In this document: in pieces, positions 16,341 through 24,921 of the stretch
Layout: each line of letters starts with the position of its first letter
Numbering within the stretch: position 1 is the first letter of the stretch
Assembly (NCBI RefSeq): GCF_030053595.1
Contig: NZ_JASGBQ010000008.1
Location: 23,945-87,944, forward strand
Reading direction: 5' to 3'
DNA from: Fusibacillus kribbianus
Lineage (GTDB): Bacteria > Bacillota > Clostridia > Lachnospirales > Lachnospiraceae
Length of the DNA: 64,000 nt
Made by a program: the position numbers and the translations under genes
Notes under the pieces: generated by a model
Told to the model about the DNA's origin: nothing
What the model saw: only the letters and a program-made list of their open reading frames with translations
Databases searched by the model: none

Positions 16341-17921
16341 TTAAAGTTCCATATCCTGTTGTCTGTGTTTCTCCTGTGCCGGGGCGGTTCTTTGTGCTTT
16401 TTTCTCGTCAGTCTTATCCTGCAAGACTTCTTTGATGGGCTGCTTCTTGGGCGGCTCTTTGCTTTCCTCTGTGCCGGGTGTGGCTTTCCGTACCCAGTAG
16501 CGGATGTCCCGCAGCTTCTTCAAATCCTCCTGTACCTCGGTCAGTGGTACTTTCAGCTCTGCGATTTCGCTGAGAAGCGTTTCCTGCTCCTGTTGCAACT
16601 CATTTTTCGTTTTATCCTTATCGTCCGGGTGCTTGGCAAGGTAGTCAGCGGCTTTCTCATACCGGGCAACCTCCGGGTGTTCCTGTTTGAATTTCCCCTT
16701 TATTTTCTTAAAAAATATCTTCTGGTACTTCTCATAGACAGCCTTACATTCCTTGCAGTCTGTCCGGCTGGCAAGAATCCCGTCAATCACTTTGCTCCGG
16801 GCTTCCTTTGGCTTCATCTGATTGCGGTAATCTGCGGCTGATTTCCCGGAAGATTCCAGAAACGCTTCTAAGTCCTCCACAGTGGAAAGCCCCTTTTGCC
16901 GGAGATAGGACAGGGCTTCGCTGACTGCCTTTAAGTCCTGTGAAGTTCCCCGGTTCTGTCCAGCCCTTGTCCAGTCCTTCCGTTCTTCCTTTCGTATCTC
17001 CATATACTTCATCAGCAGATTGGGAAGAAGTGTCGCTTCCTCCGCCGCCTTTTGTGCAAGCAGCTCCTTCCGTTTTTCTCCCAGCTCGGTAATCCAGCCT
17101 TTGAGGTTTTGGATAAGCTGCCGGATGGACTTCATCAGGCGGTTGGCGGCTCTGATTTCCCGGTTCAGGTTGCCGATATTCGTCTGGATACCTCGCTTTT
17201 CCATCTGCCGGACAGCAGTCCCCTCATGGACAGTGGGGACTATATCAAGCCCCTGTCTGGCATAGGAACGCAAGTCCACACGCTCCGGGCGGTCATTGGC
17301 GTCCAGATAGCGGTTCTGGATAACCTCCCATTCATGCCGCCAGATTTCACAATACTTCTGGTCGTTCCAGTCCACCGTATCCTCCTTGTGGCTTTTCCAC
17401 CTGCCGGACGGCAGCTTTATCCGTTCCCCATTCTCGTCAAGGTCATAAACCTTGCGGCTCTTGGGAAGCCATTTTCCATGTTCATCCATTGCCCGCATGG
17501 TCAGCAGGACATGGGCGTGGGGATTGTGTCCCGGCGGATGGGGGTCATGGATGGCAAAATCAGCAATCATGCCTTTGGAAACAAACTGCTGTTCACAAAA
17601 CTCCCGTACAAGGACAGCGTACTGGTCGGGCGGTATCTCTCTGGGAATGGTAAGCACCCACCGCCTTGCAAGCTGGGAGTTCCATTGCTTTTCCACCGCT
17701 TCGGCGGCATTCCATAAAGTATTGCGGTCTGCATATTCCTGTGGAGCATTTGCCGGGAGCAGGATTTCATTGTGGACGATACCACGCTTTTCCGGGTAGT
17801 GCTTTACTTGCTGGTCGTATTCACAGAACAGCTTTTCGCCGCTTTGGTAAGCAGCGGCGGCAACCGCAGACTGCCGCTGGCTGCGCTGAACAATCGTGAT
17901 TTCGTTGTGTGGACAAGGCAT
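16341..17921 (-). CDS. MobA/MobL-type relaxase (MOBQ) of IME-A
   Basis: A 526-residue relaxase that nicks oriT and pilots the strand into the recipient. It begins MPCPHNEITIVQRSQRQSAVAAAAYQSGEKL, the MobA/MobL N-terminus. The HUH motif is HDPHPPGHNPHAHVLLTMR near residue 125. The C-terminal two thirds is charged coiled coil. A matching oriT (23583-23629) lies downstream of the intruding cargo. In the other IMEs here the oriT lies just right of the relaxase, so the 18.1-23.4 kb cargo probably separated the two. Confidence 0.9.
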   Translation of the reverse strand: MPCPHNEITIVQRSQRQSAVAAAAYQSGEKLFCEYDQQVKHYPEKRGIVHNEILLPANAPQEYADRNTLWNAAEAVEKQWNSQLARRWVLTIPREIPPDQYAVLVREFCEQQFVSKGMIADFAIHDPHPPGHNPHAHVLLTMRAMDEHGKWLPKSRKVYDLDENGERIKLPSGRWKSHKEDTVDWNDQKYCEIWRHEWEVIQNRYLDANDRPERVDLRSYARQGLDIVPTVHEGTAVRQMEKRGIQTNIGNLNREIRAANRLMKSIRQLIQNLKGWITELGEKRKELLAQKAAEEATLLPNLLMKYMEIRKEERKDWTRAGQNRGTSQDLKAVSEALSYLRQKGLSTVEDLEAFLESSGKSAADYRNQMKPKEARSKVIDGILASRTDCKECKAVYEKYQKIFFKKIKGKFKQEHPEVARYEKAADYLAKHPDDKDKTKNELQQEQETLLSEIAELKVPLTEVQEDLKKLRDIRYWVRKATPGTEESKEPPKKQPIKEVLQDKTDEKKAQRTAPAQEKHRQQDMEL

Positions 17922-18091
17922 TTCGTGTCCCTCCTTTCGCTAATTGGTGGATGGGGTGGCGTTTTACCACCTCATTTTGGGCAGAAAAAAAGCAGGAGAC
18001 CTTTTTCAGATTTCCTGCTCGGTGTGCCACTGTGTGAGCGGCGGGTATTTAGTTGTAAAAGTTCGGGACAAGTTGACCCGATGTAAAGCTA

Positions 18092-18716
18092 ACAAACTGG
18101 AATTGCACCAAAACAATCTAAGACAACAACGCTGCCCTACTTGCGATTTTTTCTTGTACTGCGGAAACAGTTTCTTGAATGGAATAAGTGGTCGTATCTA
18201 TAACATTCGATTCATATATTCCCAGATTGCAAAATTGCTCCCACATGGTTTCTACCAATTCGATATTTGTCTTTCGGTCTAACTTTGAGCGTTCAACAGC
18301 TCGCTTCAAGGTTTCTTCCTTACTTGCCCTTAAAATAATATAATGCACCTCATAATGTTCCCGAACAAGACTTTGCCACGGCTTTAAAAACCACGGTCCG
18401 ATAATACCGTCAACAATTACATCATATCCACCACGAGCATATCGCTTCGCAGCTTCTAAAAACGCTTCAATGACAATCAAATTTTGCTCATTTGATTCTG
18501 GCAAATGCGGTGGTATTGCCCCTTTACTCAAATAATGATAAAAGTCATCTGTGTGCATATGCACAGACTTTTCCAAATCTGATTCTTTTGCAACAGCAGA
18601 TGCCGTTGTAGTTTTTCCTGTCCCCGGCGCACCTGTGATTACAATAATTCTACCTTGATTCATCTATATTTTACCTCCACAAATTACGATTTTCTTAATT
18701 CTACAAACTGGAATTG
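18092..18716. repeat. 14-bp direct repeats flanking a kinase gene
   Basis: ACAAACTGGAATTG occurs at 18092-18105 and again at 18703-18716, bracketing the P-loop kinase gene at 18118-18663. The second copy runs into the IS91-like left end. A 9-base repeat TGTAAAGCT also occurs at 18082-18090 and 21262-21270, bracketing kinase plus IS91. These may mark cassette insertion, but neither length proves it. Confidence 0.6.
18118..18663 (-). CDS. P-loop kinase/phosphotransferase-like protein
   Basis: A 181-residue AAA/nucleoside-kinase-fold protein. Walker A is GAPGTGKTT at residues 11-19. DFYHYLS follows around residue 43, then DVIVDGIIGPWFLKPW, and a basic lid region RASKEETLKRAVERS. The overall pattern resembles adenylyl-kinase-like or chloramphenicol phosphotransferase-like enzymes. 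The substrate cannot be told. It lies in the cargo beside an IS91-like element and lsa, and is bracketed by 14-base direct repeats. An antibiotic or nucleoside kinase is possible but unproven. Confidence 0.65.
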   Translation of the reverse strand: MNQGRIIVITGAPGTGKTTTASAVAKESDLEKSVHMHTDDFYHYLSKGAIPPHLPESNEQNLIVIEAFLEAAKRYARGGYDVIVDGIIGPWFLKPWQSLVREHYEVHYIILRASKEETLKRAVERSKLDRKTNIELVETMWEQFCNLGIYESNVIDTTTYSIQETVSAVQEKIASRAALLS

Positions 18717-18981
18717 AACAAAATCGCTGCGCGATGGCCTGCCAAGGCTGTGGCGCAGCTTTTTACTTTTTCTAAAAAAGGCAGTGACAGGATTGTCCCA
18801 AGATAGTATTGTTAAAGTACCACCAATAACAAACTTCAAACACGGGCTTAGTCCCGACAACTGCCTATGAAAAGAATATCATCTTTAGGCTGCTTACACA
18901 AGCAGTTTTATTTTGCAAATGCACCTCCATGATGGGTAATTACTATTGTTATTACCACATTTATTTCATGGAGGTTATTTT

Positions 18982-19833
18982 ATGTACGAATCATATATTA
19001 ATAAAATCGAAGATGTTGGCAAGCTTAGAAATCTGAAACCCGGCACCATTCGAACTTATAAAAATAATGTCAGAGATTTTCTGAAATTTATCAACAAACA
19101 CCCTGAAGATCTCACTTGTGAAGACGCAAGAGATTTCCTTTTATATTTAAAGGACAAAGGCGATAAATCATCTACACTTAATAATAAAAATGGATCATTG
19201 GTATTTTTCTATAAGCGTGTTTTAGGAAAACTTTGGGATGATAACCTTGTTCCCAGAGCCATCAATGACTATGCTATCCCACGTGTACTGACTCGCGAAG
19301 AGGTTGAAAGACTGCTTGATGCTACTCCTAACTTAAAATATAAAGCAATGTTTTCACTTATGTATTCTTCCGGATTACGTGTATCGGAGGTAATTCACCT
19401 TAACTATGAGGACATTTCCCGTACAAATATGCAGATTTATATCCGCAATTCAAAAACACATTCCTCTCGTTATGCTATTTTATCCAAAAGAGCTCTCGAC
19501 ATTCTTACTGAGTACTGGTTTAAGTGTGGCAAGCCGAAAGGAATTCTCTTTCCGAATCAGTGGACAGGTGAATATCTTACTCCTTCAGCTACTGGTTTGG
19601 AAATGCGTAAATCCGTAAAAAAAGCAGGTTTACCCAAAGATGTACATTCCCATTGTCTAAGGCATAGTTTTGCAACACATCTCTTAGAGGATGGCGTTGA
19701 TATTCGATATATTCAATCATTACTTGGACATCGTTCACCTAAATCTACTGAAATTTATCTGCACTTGAGCAATAAAACTGTTCTTGGCATCGTCAGTCCT
19801 TTTGACAAGGAAGAAGGTGGAGCTCTTGGATAA
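18982..19833 (+). CDS. Tyrosine recombinase of the IS91-like element
   Basis: A 283-residue XerC/D-like integrase. ATG at 18982 is preferred because GGAGG lies 7 bases upstream; the longer frame from 18946 has no such signal. The N-terminal SAM-like core-binding domain is followed by the catalytic domain with Arg in SSGLRVSEV, HCLRHSFATH (His-x-x-Arg), an LLGH box and the nucleophile Tyr in STEIYLHLS. It overlaps the transposase gene by about 50 bases. IS91-family elements often carry an accessory recombinase upstream of the transposase. Confidence 0.85.
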   Translation: MYESYINKIEDVGKLRNLKPGTIRTYKNNVRDFLKFINKHPEDLTCEDARDFLLYLKDKGDKSSTLNNKNGSLVFFYKRVLGKLWDDNLVPRAINDYAIPRVLTREEVERLLDATPNLKYKAMFSLMYSSGLRVSEVIHLNYEDISRTNMQIYIRNSKTHSSRYAILSKRALDILTEYWFKCGKPKGILFPNQWTGEYLTPSATGLEMRKSVKKAGLPKDVHSHCLRHSFATHLLEDGVDIRYIQSLLGHRSPKSTEIYLHLSNKTVLGIVSPFDKEEGGALG

Positions 19834-20977
19834 ACCAACGGTACAGGATATCTTTTTGAGATTCTATCCTGGATATCTTGAAAAATACTCACCTTCTCCG
19901 GTGCAGTCTAAGGTCGCAAACTGTATCATCAACTGTAAGACCGGTGCCTATGGAGCTAACATCAGTATATGTGAAGATTGTGGTCATACCCAGATTCATT
20001 ATAATTCCTGTCGTAACAGATGTTGTCCCATGTGTCAGGCTTTACCAAAAGAAATGTGGATGGATAAACGCCGTGAAGATGTATTGGATGCACCTTATTT
20101 TCATATAGTATTCACAGTACCTCAAGAATTAAATCCACTAATCTACAGCAACCAACAGCTTCTATACGATACACTGTATCATTCTGTGTCAGCTACAATC
20201 AATGAGTTAACAGAAGACACGAAGCATCTGGGTGCAAAGGTTGGATATATCTGTGTATTACATACCTGGGGCTCTGAAATGAACTTTCATCCTCACATTC
20301 ATGTCATTCTACTTGGTGGTGGTCTGACTGCTAAAAATCAGTGGCGTGATAAAGGTGAAGAATTCTTTCTTCCCGTAAAAGTTTTATCAAAGTTGTTCCG
20401 GGGTAAATATCTGAATGAACTTAAGATCTTATGGGAAGAAAATAAACTTCAGTTTCATGGTAGCAGTGTAAAATATCTCAACCACTATGCCTTCAAAGAG
20501 CTTCTTAACACCTGCTATGAAAAAGACTGGATTCCTCACTGCAAGAAAACCTTCAATGGTGCCCAGTCTGTTATTAACTATCTTGGTAAGTACACACATA
20601 GAATCGCTATCAGTAATCACCGCATCATCCGTATGGACGAAAATACTGTTACATACTATGTGAAAGATTATCGTGAAAAAGGTAAGTGGAAAGAGTTCAC
20701 CATTTCCGGAGTTGAATTCATCCGTAGATTCCTGATGCATGTACCGCCGAAACGATTTGTTAGAATAAGACACTACGGATTACTATGTACTCGAAGCAAG
20801 ACCAAGCATCTGGCATTATGTCGGAATCTTCTTGGTTGTAAGCAGTATCTATCACGACTGAAAGATATGGAAACACCTCAGATACTTGAAACCCTTTATG
20901 GTATCAAGGTTACTGTTTGCAAATGCTGTGGTGGTCATCTTGGAAAACCACAGCAGAGAATACCTTTGCGCATTTAG
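19784..20977 (+). CDS. tnpA: IS91-family HUH/Y transposase
   Basis: About 397 residues (383 if the TTG at 19826, with GGTGGAG upstream, is the start). The N-terminal zinc-binding region has CEDCGHTQIHYNSCRNRCCPMC. The HUH motif is HPHIHVILLGGGL, near residue 170. A catalytic Tyr candidate lies in YLGKYTHRIAISNHR, and the ring ends in a CKCCGGH zinc pair. This family moves by rolling-circle transposition and can mobilise adjacent DNA by one-ended events. That fits the lsa gene next door and the second copy at the window's right end. It appears intact. Confidence 0.9.
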   Translation: MASSVLLTRKKVELLDKPTVQDIFLRFYPGYLEKYSPSPVQSKVANCIINCKTGAYGANISICEDCGHTQIHYNSCRNRCCPMCQALPKEMWMDKRREDVLDAPYFHIVFTVPQELNPLIYSNQQLLYDTLYHSVSATINELTEDTKHLGAKVGYICVLHTWGSEMNFHPHIHVILLGGGLTAKNQWRDKGEEFFLPVKVLSKLFRGKYLNELKILWEENKLQFHGSSVKYLNHYAFKELLNTCYEKDWIPHCKKTFNGAQSVINYLGKYTHRIAISNHRIIRMDENTVTYYVKDYREKGKWKEFTISGVEFIRRFLMHVPPKRFVRIRHYGLLCTRSKTKHLALCRNLLGCKQYLSRLKDMETPQILETLYGIKVTVCKCCGGHLGKPQQRIPLRI

Positions 20978-21170
20978 AATCGACTAACTAAATAATTTCA
21001 AAAAGCCTCAGCAATGAGGTTTATTTGTCGTGCCAAGATTTTGCAAAAGCACCATGTAACAATGCAGAGAATTCTTGTATCTCACTTGTATTCATAAAAA
21101 AAGCAAGAATTGAAAATCCATACATATCGGCTACACGGACGCGACTTTGTTCACTTTGGCAAAATCAAAC

Positions 21171-21230
21171 GCGGTGCAAACGAAAGGGCAGTTTTTCTAT
21201 AGTTTAAGACTGCTTTTTCGTTTACACCGC
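21171..21230. repeat. 22-bp imperfect hairpin downstream of IS91 transposase
   Basis: Arms 21171-21192 and 21209-21230 (GCGGTG...CACCGC) pair over 22 bases with three mismatches and a 16-base loop. It could be the subterminal hairpin of the IS91-like element, a bidirectional terminator for tnpA and lsa, or both. The rest of 20978-21415 shows no gene. Confidence 0.6.
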
Positions 21231-21415
21231 TATTGATTGTAGCCTAAAGAATTTGAGTCTCTGTAAAGCTGGAATTAACCCATACAATTATTTTAATTTA
21301 GAGGTTCTTACGCAATTATCCGTATTTTGTAATTTTTCAATACTGGAATGCCAGTGTAAATCAGCATTCTCCATTTTTATTAAAGCGAAAAACGTAAAAT
21401 TGCGGAAGAACCAAT

Positions 21416-22876
21416 TTAGATATTCACAATTTTACTTGCCACAGTATCTCGAAAAACACTGTCATGTTCTACCAGGAGCATGGTCGGGGCAAACTCCGTT
21501 ATGAGTTGTTCAATCTGCATACGTGAGTACACATCAATAAAGTTGAGCGGTTCATCCCATACATACAAGTGTGCCTTTTCACAAAGGCTTTTCGCAATTA
21601 GGACTTTCTTCTTTTGCCCGCCAGAAAAGTCTTTAATATCCTTTTCAAACTGTACACGCTCAAAGTCCATTTTCCTAAGAATTGCCTTGAACAAACTTTC
21701 ATCAAGGTTGTTTTCTTCTGCAAACTCGGAAAGGGTTCCACATAAATACGATGTATCCTGTGGCACATAAGAAATTACAAGCCCAGAGCCAAGTGTTACT
21801 GTACCCGTATAATCTATGGACTGCCCGACTACCAACTTTAACAGGCTACTTTTGCCACTGCCGTTCTTTCCATCAAGCACAATGCGTTCTCCCTGTCTTA
21901 TTTCAAACGAAACGGGTTCACAAACTGAAATGCCATCATAATAAACTACTACATTCGATAATGATGCAAGCAAATCTGTATGGTAATTAAGCGGTTGTAT
22001 CTTGAGGGCTTCTGCGGTTTCCATATTTTTCAGCAATGCTGATTTTTGTTCGATTGTCTGTTGTTGTCTCGCTTCTATAGATTTTGAACGCTTCATCATT
22101 TTGGCGGCTTTATGACCGACATAACCTTTATCTGCTGCCCCAATTTTGGAAGCTTCTACACGTTCAGACCATACTGCAGCGCGTTTTGCCGACTGCTGTA
22201 ATCGTCTGATGTCCTTTTGCAAACGTTCGTTCTGAGCCAGTTCAAATTCTTGCTGTCGCTCAAAATTTGACATCCATGATGAAAAGTTTCCTCTTTGCAC
22301 TTCGATATTCGCTCGGTTAATCGATAGAATATAGTCAACACAATCGTCAAGAAAGCGACGATCGTGAGAAACTAAGATGAATCCCTTTTTCTTTTTCAGA
22401 TATGCCGTCACACTTTTTCTCGCTTTGGCATCCAAATGGTTGGTAGGTTCATCAATCAGTAGGAAATGCCCTTCATTAAGAAAAAGAGCGGCAATCAAAA
22501 CCTTTGTCTGCTCTCCGTTGGAAAGTGTTTCAAAAGGTCGCCAAAGCACATCGACATCAACATCAAGATAAGAAAGTTCTCGCATAAGTTCCCATTCTTC
22601 CGCAAGTGGGCAAATCTCCTGCAATATATCCTCTGTAATACGATTCTTATCTGAAACGGGATAAGGAAAATAATCAAACTGTACGGATGATAGGATTTTT
22701 CCACTATACTCATATTTCCCAAGCAGAAGATTCAGAAAGGTTGTTTTACCTCGTCCGTTTCTGCCCACAAAACCAAGCTTCCAATCGGTATCAACCTGGA
22801 AACTGACATTTTCAAAAACATTATCATAACTTGTCGGATATGAAAACGTAAGGTTTTCAATTTTAATCATTGACAT
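21416..22876 (-). CDS. lsa: ABC-F ribosomal protection protein, Lsa type
   Basis: A 486-residue soluble ABC-F protein with two ATPase domains and no transmembrane segment. ATG at 22876 follows AAAGGAGG. ABC1 has GRNGRGKTT, LSNGEQ and LLIDEPTNHLD; ABC2 has GKNGSGKSS, FSGGQKKK and VWDEPLNFID. The linker between them is rich in Lys and Gln. Sequence and length match the Lsa group, which removes lincosamides, pleuromutilins and streptogramin A from the ribosome. The exact class (A/C/E or a new one) needs an alignment. It is low in GC compared with the IME backbone and sits beside an IS91-like element. A leader peptide precedes it. Confidence 0.85.
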   Translation of the reverse strand: MSMIKIENLTFSYPTSYDNVFENVSFQVDTDWKLGFVGRNGRGKTTFLNLLLGKYEYSGKILSSVQFDYFPYPVSDKNRITEDILQEICPLAEEWELMRELSYLDVDVDVLWRPFETLSNGEQTKVLIAALFLNEGHFLLIDEPTNHLDAKARKSVTAYLKKKKGFILVSHDRRFLDDCVDYILSINRANIEVQRGNFSSWMSNFERQQEFELAQNERLQKDIRRLQQSAKRAAVWSERVEASKIGAADKGYVGHKAAKMMKRSKSIEARQQQTIEQKSALLKNMETAEALKIQPLNYHTDLLASLSNVVVYYDGISVCEPVSFEIRQGERIVLDGKNGSGKSSLLKLVVGQSIDYTGTVTLGSGLVISYVPQDTSYLCGTLSEFAEENNLDESLFKAILRKMDFERVQFEKDIKDFSGGQKKKVLIAKSLCEKAHLYVWDEPLNFIDVYSRMQIEQLITEFAPTMLLVEHDSVFRDTVASKIVNI

Positions 22877-22932
22877 AAATATTATCCTCCTTTGCATGTC
22901 ATACGATACAAAGTCGGTTCGGTGAATGTTTA

Positions 22933-23063
22933 CTACGTATAGATTTCACCAAAAGGAACCGACACTATACGGAGTGAATCATGTGTAACTATCTGTTCTG
23001 CACTATTCATAAAGCACCTCCAAAACAAAATAAGAGCCACAAGAAAGTTTATCCTTGCAGCTC
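22933..23063 (-). promoter_or_regulatory. Leader peptide and attenuator for lsa
   Basis: On the minus strand a GGAGG-led ATG at 23010 opens a 25-codon ORF (MNSAEQIVTHDSLRIVSV..., stop at 22933-22935). Its end overlaps one arm of a hairpin (GTCGGTTC...GAACCGAC, about 22916-22962) just before the lsa ribosome binding site. Upstream, 23034-23063 forms a 10-bp stem (GAGCTGCAAG/CTTGTGGCTC, one mismatch) followed on the minus strand by TTATTTTGTTTT, a plausible intrinsic terminator. This fits ribosome-mediated attenuation, in which a drug-stalled ribosome changes the fold and turns on lsa. Confidence 0.6.
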
Positions 23064-23582
23064 GTCATAGCATAAAATAACACCACTAAGCAAAAGTGGC
23101 AACAGCACTATATTGAGTAAGATAGACATATAACTTTCTTGCAATAGACACAATAATGCCAAAGTATAGCACTACCGCATATTTTGATTTTATTTGCAAG
23201 AAAAGTTAATCATCTTCCCACCTCTTTCTAAATTTCAAAATATTATACCATAAATCGCAGGCAAATACAAGTGGTTATAAAAATTTAACAAATCGCTTAT
23301 AATACAATCATATAACTTTACGCATTCCTTACTGACCGTAAAATTCCGATTTATTGCTGACTTTATTATACTTTATTGCCTATCGAAAAGATAGCATATT
23401 TTATGAAACTTGTCGGCTGGGAACAGCTTGCAACGCAAGGTGTCCCCAGATGACAAGTCCACAAAAGGGTAGCTGGCGGTAGCCAGCGCAGGGGAAGCGT
23501 AGCGTCCCCTGTATGATTTGGAGCAGACCATGACTGCGAAAAATCACAGCCCTCCGGCAAGGAGCCTTCGGAGAACGCAATG

Positions 23583-23629
23583 CACCAACCTTTGGGTGGT
23601 GTATAATTGCGCCCTTAGTAAACTAAGGG
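23583..23629 (+). other. Candidate oriT of IME-A
   Basis: The hairpin CACCAACC/GGGTGGTG (23583-23601) is followed 6 bases on by TGCGCCCTT (23608-23616), then a perfect CCCTTAGT-AA-ACTAAGGG hairpin (23612-23629). The RSF1010-type nic core is TAAGTGCGCCCT, so this fits a MOBQ relaxase such as the one at 16341. It lies between the cargo and DUF3847, as in the other elements. The preceding 23080-23580 has no gene. Confidence 0.65.
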
Positions 23630-23919
23630 GTTTCCGGCTTCTCACGTTCCAGCAGTTTCTTCAATAGTTCCTGCGTGTCCTGCCTGTGAAAAATGAGTGT
23701 CAACAACAGCATGACATCATCATCTGTCAGGCGTTCCGGCTCTTGCAGAAAACTTTCCAGCATACCGCCACGAGTACAGAGCCGGTGTGTCCGTTCTTTT
23801 CGGGTAAGCTGCTTTAGCTGGTGCTGCAATGCCTTTTCATCATTGATGGCTTTCCGCAGTTTCTTTTCACTCTTTTCCAACTCTCGGTTGAGCTTTTCCA
23901 GCTTTGAGGTATCAGGCAA
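23623..23919 (-). CDS. DUF3847 family protein
   Basis: A 98-residue protein. The N-terminal half is coiled coil (SKLEKLNRELEKSEKKL...), followed by RTHRLCTRGGMLESFL, the typical DUF3847 signature. These small proteins accompany MobA/MobL relaxases in Firmicutes IMEs next to the oriT; three such proteins occur in this window (also 39673 and 62425). They may be MobC-like accessory factors, an inference from position. It overlaps the upstream RepA-like gene by eight bases. Confidence 0.8.
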   Translation of the reverse strand: MPDTSKLEKLNRELEKSEKKLRKAINDEKALQHQLKQLTRKERTHRLCTRGGMLESFLQEPERLTDDDVMLLLTLIFHRQDTQELLKKLLEREKPETP

Positions 23920-24253
23920 GGGCAGCGTCCTCCTTTCCCGGTATCAGCACATAAATCCTGTTTGGTTCTCCAACGCCCTGACGCACTCGCATGATCAGTC
24001 CGGCGGTTTCCAGTTCATTCAGAGAACGCTTGACCGTCATGGGGCTGCGGGACAGGACTGCGGCAATGGCTGTGACAGGGAAGCAGATAAACAGGATTCC
24101 GTTCTCGTCCTCCTGTCCGTTGGATAGCATAGCGTCCAACATCCGGCAGTACATGACCTTTGCGGTGCTGCTGACTGGAAATCCTGTCAACGCTCTGGGA
24201 AAGGGCATACAGGGCGGCAACGGTGTGCCTATCGTCATAAATTCAAAATTCAT
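23912..24253 (-). CDS. RepA N-terminal-like winged-helix protein
   Basis: A 113-residue protein resembling the winged-helix N-terminal domain of replication initiator A proteins: the block AKVMYCRMLDAMLSNGQEDENG, then an HTH (SRSPMTVKRSLNELETAGLI) and NRIYVL. Full initiators also have a C-terminal domain, absent here, so this may be a replication or copy-control regulator. It overlaps both neighbours by 4-8 bases, so the three small genes form one unit. Confidence 0.65.
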   Translation of the reverse strand: MNFEFMTIGTPLPPCMPFPRALTGFPVSSTAKVMYCRMLDAMLSNGQEDENGILFICFPVTAIAAVLSRSPMTVKRSLNELETAGLIMRVRQGVGEPNRIYVLIPGKEDAALA

Positions 24254-24438
24254 TCGGTGTGTTCCTCCTTTTTCTTTGCTCTTTTGGATAAATAACGGGG
24301 GCAGTCAACCACAACCGCCCGGAAGCTCTGCTTGCACCCATGCTTGCATTTCCGGCATAATTCGTTGTAAGTGACACGCCCCCGGTCATTGAGGTAAAAA
24401 GAAAGCTCATGCTTCCTCTTTTTGCTCATTCTCGGCAT
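24250..24438 (-). CDS. Small Cys-rich conserved IME protein
   Basis: A 62-residue, very basic protein with the CRKCKHGCKQSFRAVVVDCPRYL cysteine pattern, suggesting a zinc knuckle. Its stop overlaps the start of the RepA-like gene (ATGA type). Homologues are common next to replication genes of such IMEs, but I know no function. Confidence 0.55.
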   Translation of the reverse strand: MPRMSKKRKHELSFYLNDRGRVTYNELCRKCKHGCKQSFRAVVVDCPRYLSKRAKKKEEHTE

Positions 24439-24845
24439 ATTGCGTTTCCTCCCGTTTTAGTGTATAGTTTCGGGGCGATTTTCGGCAAAATTACGGTCAT
24501 AGAGCCGTCTAAAATCTCCAGAAGTATCAGCAATAGGGTAGACTATCCCCCTATCAGATTGTCGTGTTTCGGTATCATTTCGGTATCAGTTCGCCAGTTC
24601 TCCCCGGTGTCGTTCCTCCCCTGAATCTCACAGCGGCGTATTGCTCCCTTTGGTACGCTCGTTTCGGTCAGGGTTCCTCCATATCCCTGCCAAAAGTCAT
24701 GGCGCTACATCGCCGGGGAAGCATATCCCACACAGGCTGGTCATTCGATTGGAATAATCCATCGATGAACTACCTGTATCATAGAACATTTTTGTGCCCT
24801 GTGCCGTATGTCCACAAAGTAGGAATTAAGGGTAAAAATCAGAAA
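24439..24845. other. Divergent intergenic region
   Basis: Between the leftward replication genes and the rightward XRE gene. No coding region is convincing on either strand. It probably holds the promoter for the leftward operon and upstream control DNA. Confidence 0.5.
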
Positions 24846-24875
24846 TTTCCACGATTGCGGAAAGTATGATATAAT
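24846..24875 (+). promoter_or_regulatory. XRE promoter with palindromic operator
   Basis: TTTCCACGATTGCGGAAA (24846-24863) is an imperfect palindrome directly upstream of a consensus TATAAT -10 box (24870-24875), about 45 bases before the XRE start. It covers the -35 position, so the XRE protein may repress its own gene here. Confidence 0.5.
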
Positions 24876-24921
24876 CCAGTTAAGCGGCAGTAATGAAACC
24901 GCCGGAAAGGAGCGTGCGCCC

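Larger units (their letters stand above)
18720..21230 (+). mobile_element. IS91-like element (tyrosine recombinase + HUH transposase)
   Basis: The left end is placed at 18720 because 118 bases from here are identical to 63883-64000, and both copies directly follow GAAC, a tetranucleotide targeted by IS91-family elements. The left end can fold (GCTGCGC...GCGCAGC). It encodes a tyrosine recombinase overlapping an IS91-type transposase. The right end is set at the 21171-21230 hairpin, which may be a subterminal structure; the true boundary could be up to about 21270. Confidence 0.7.
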
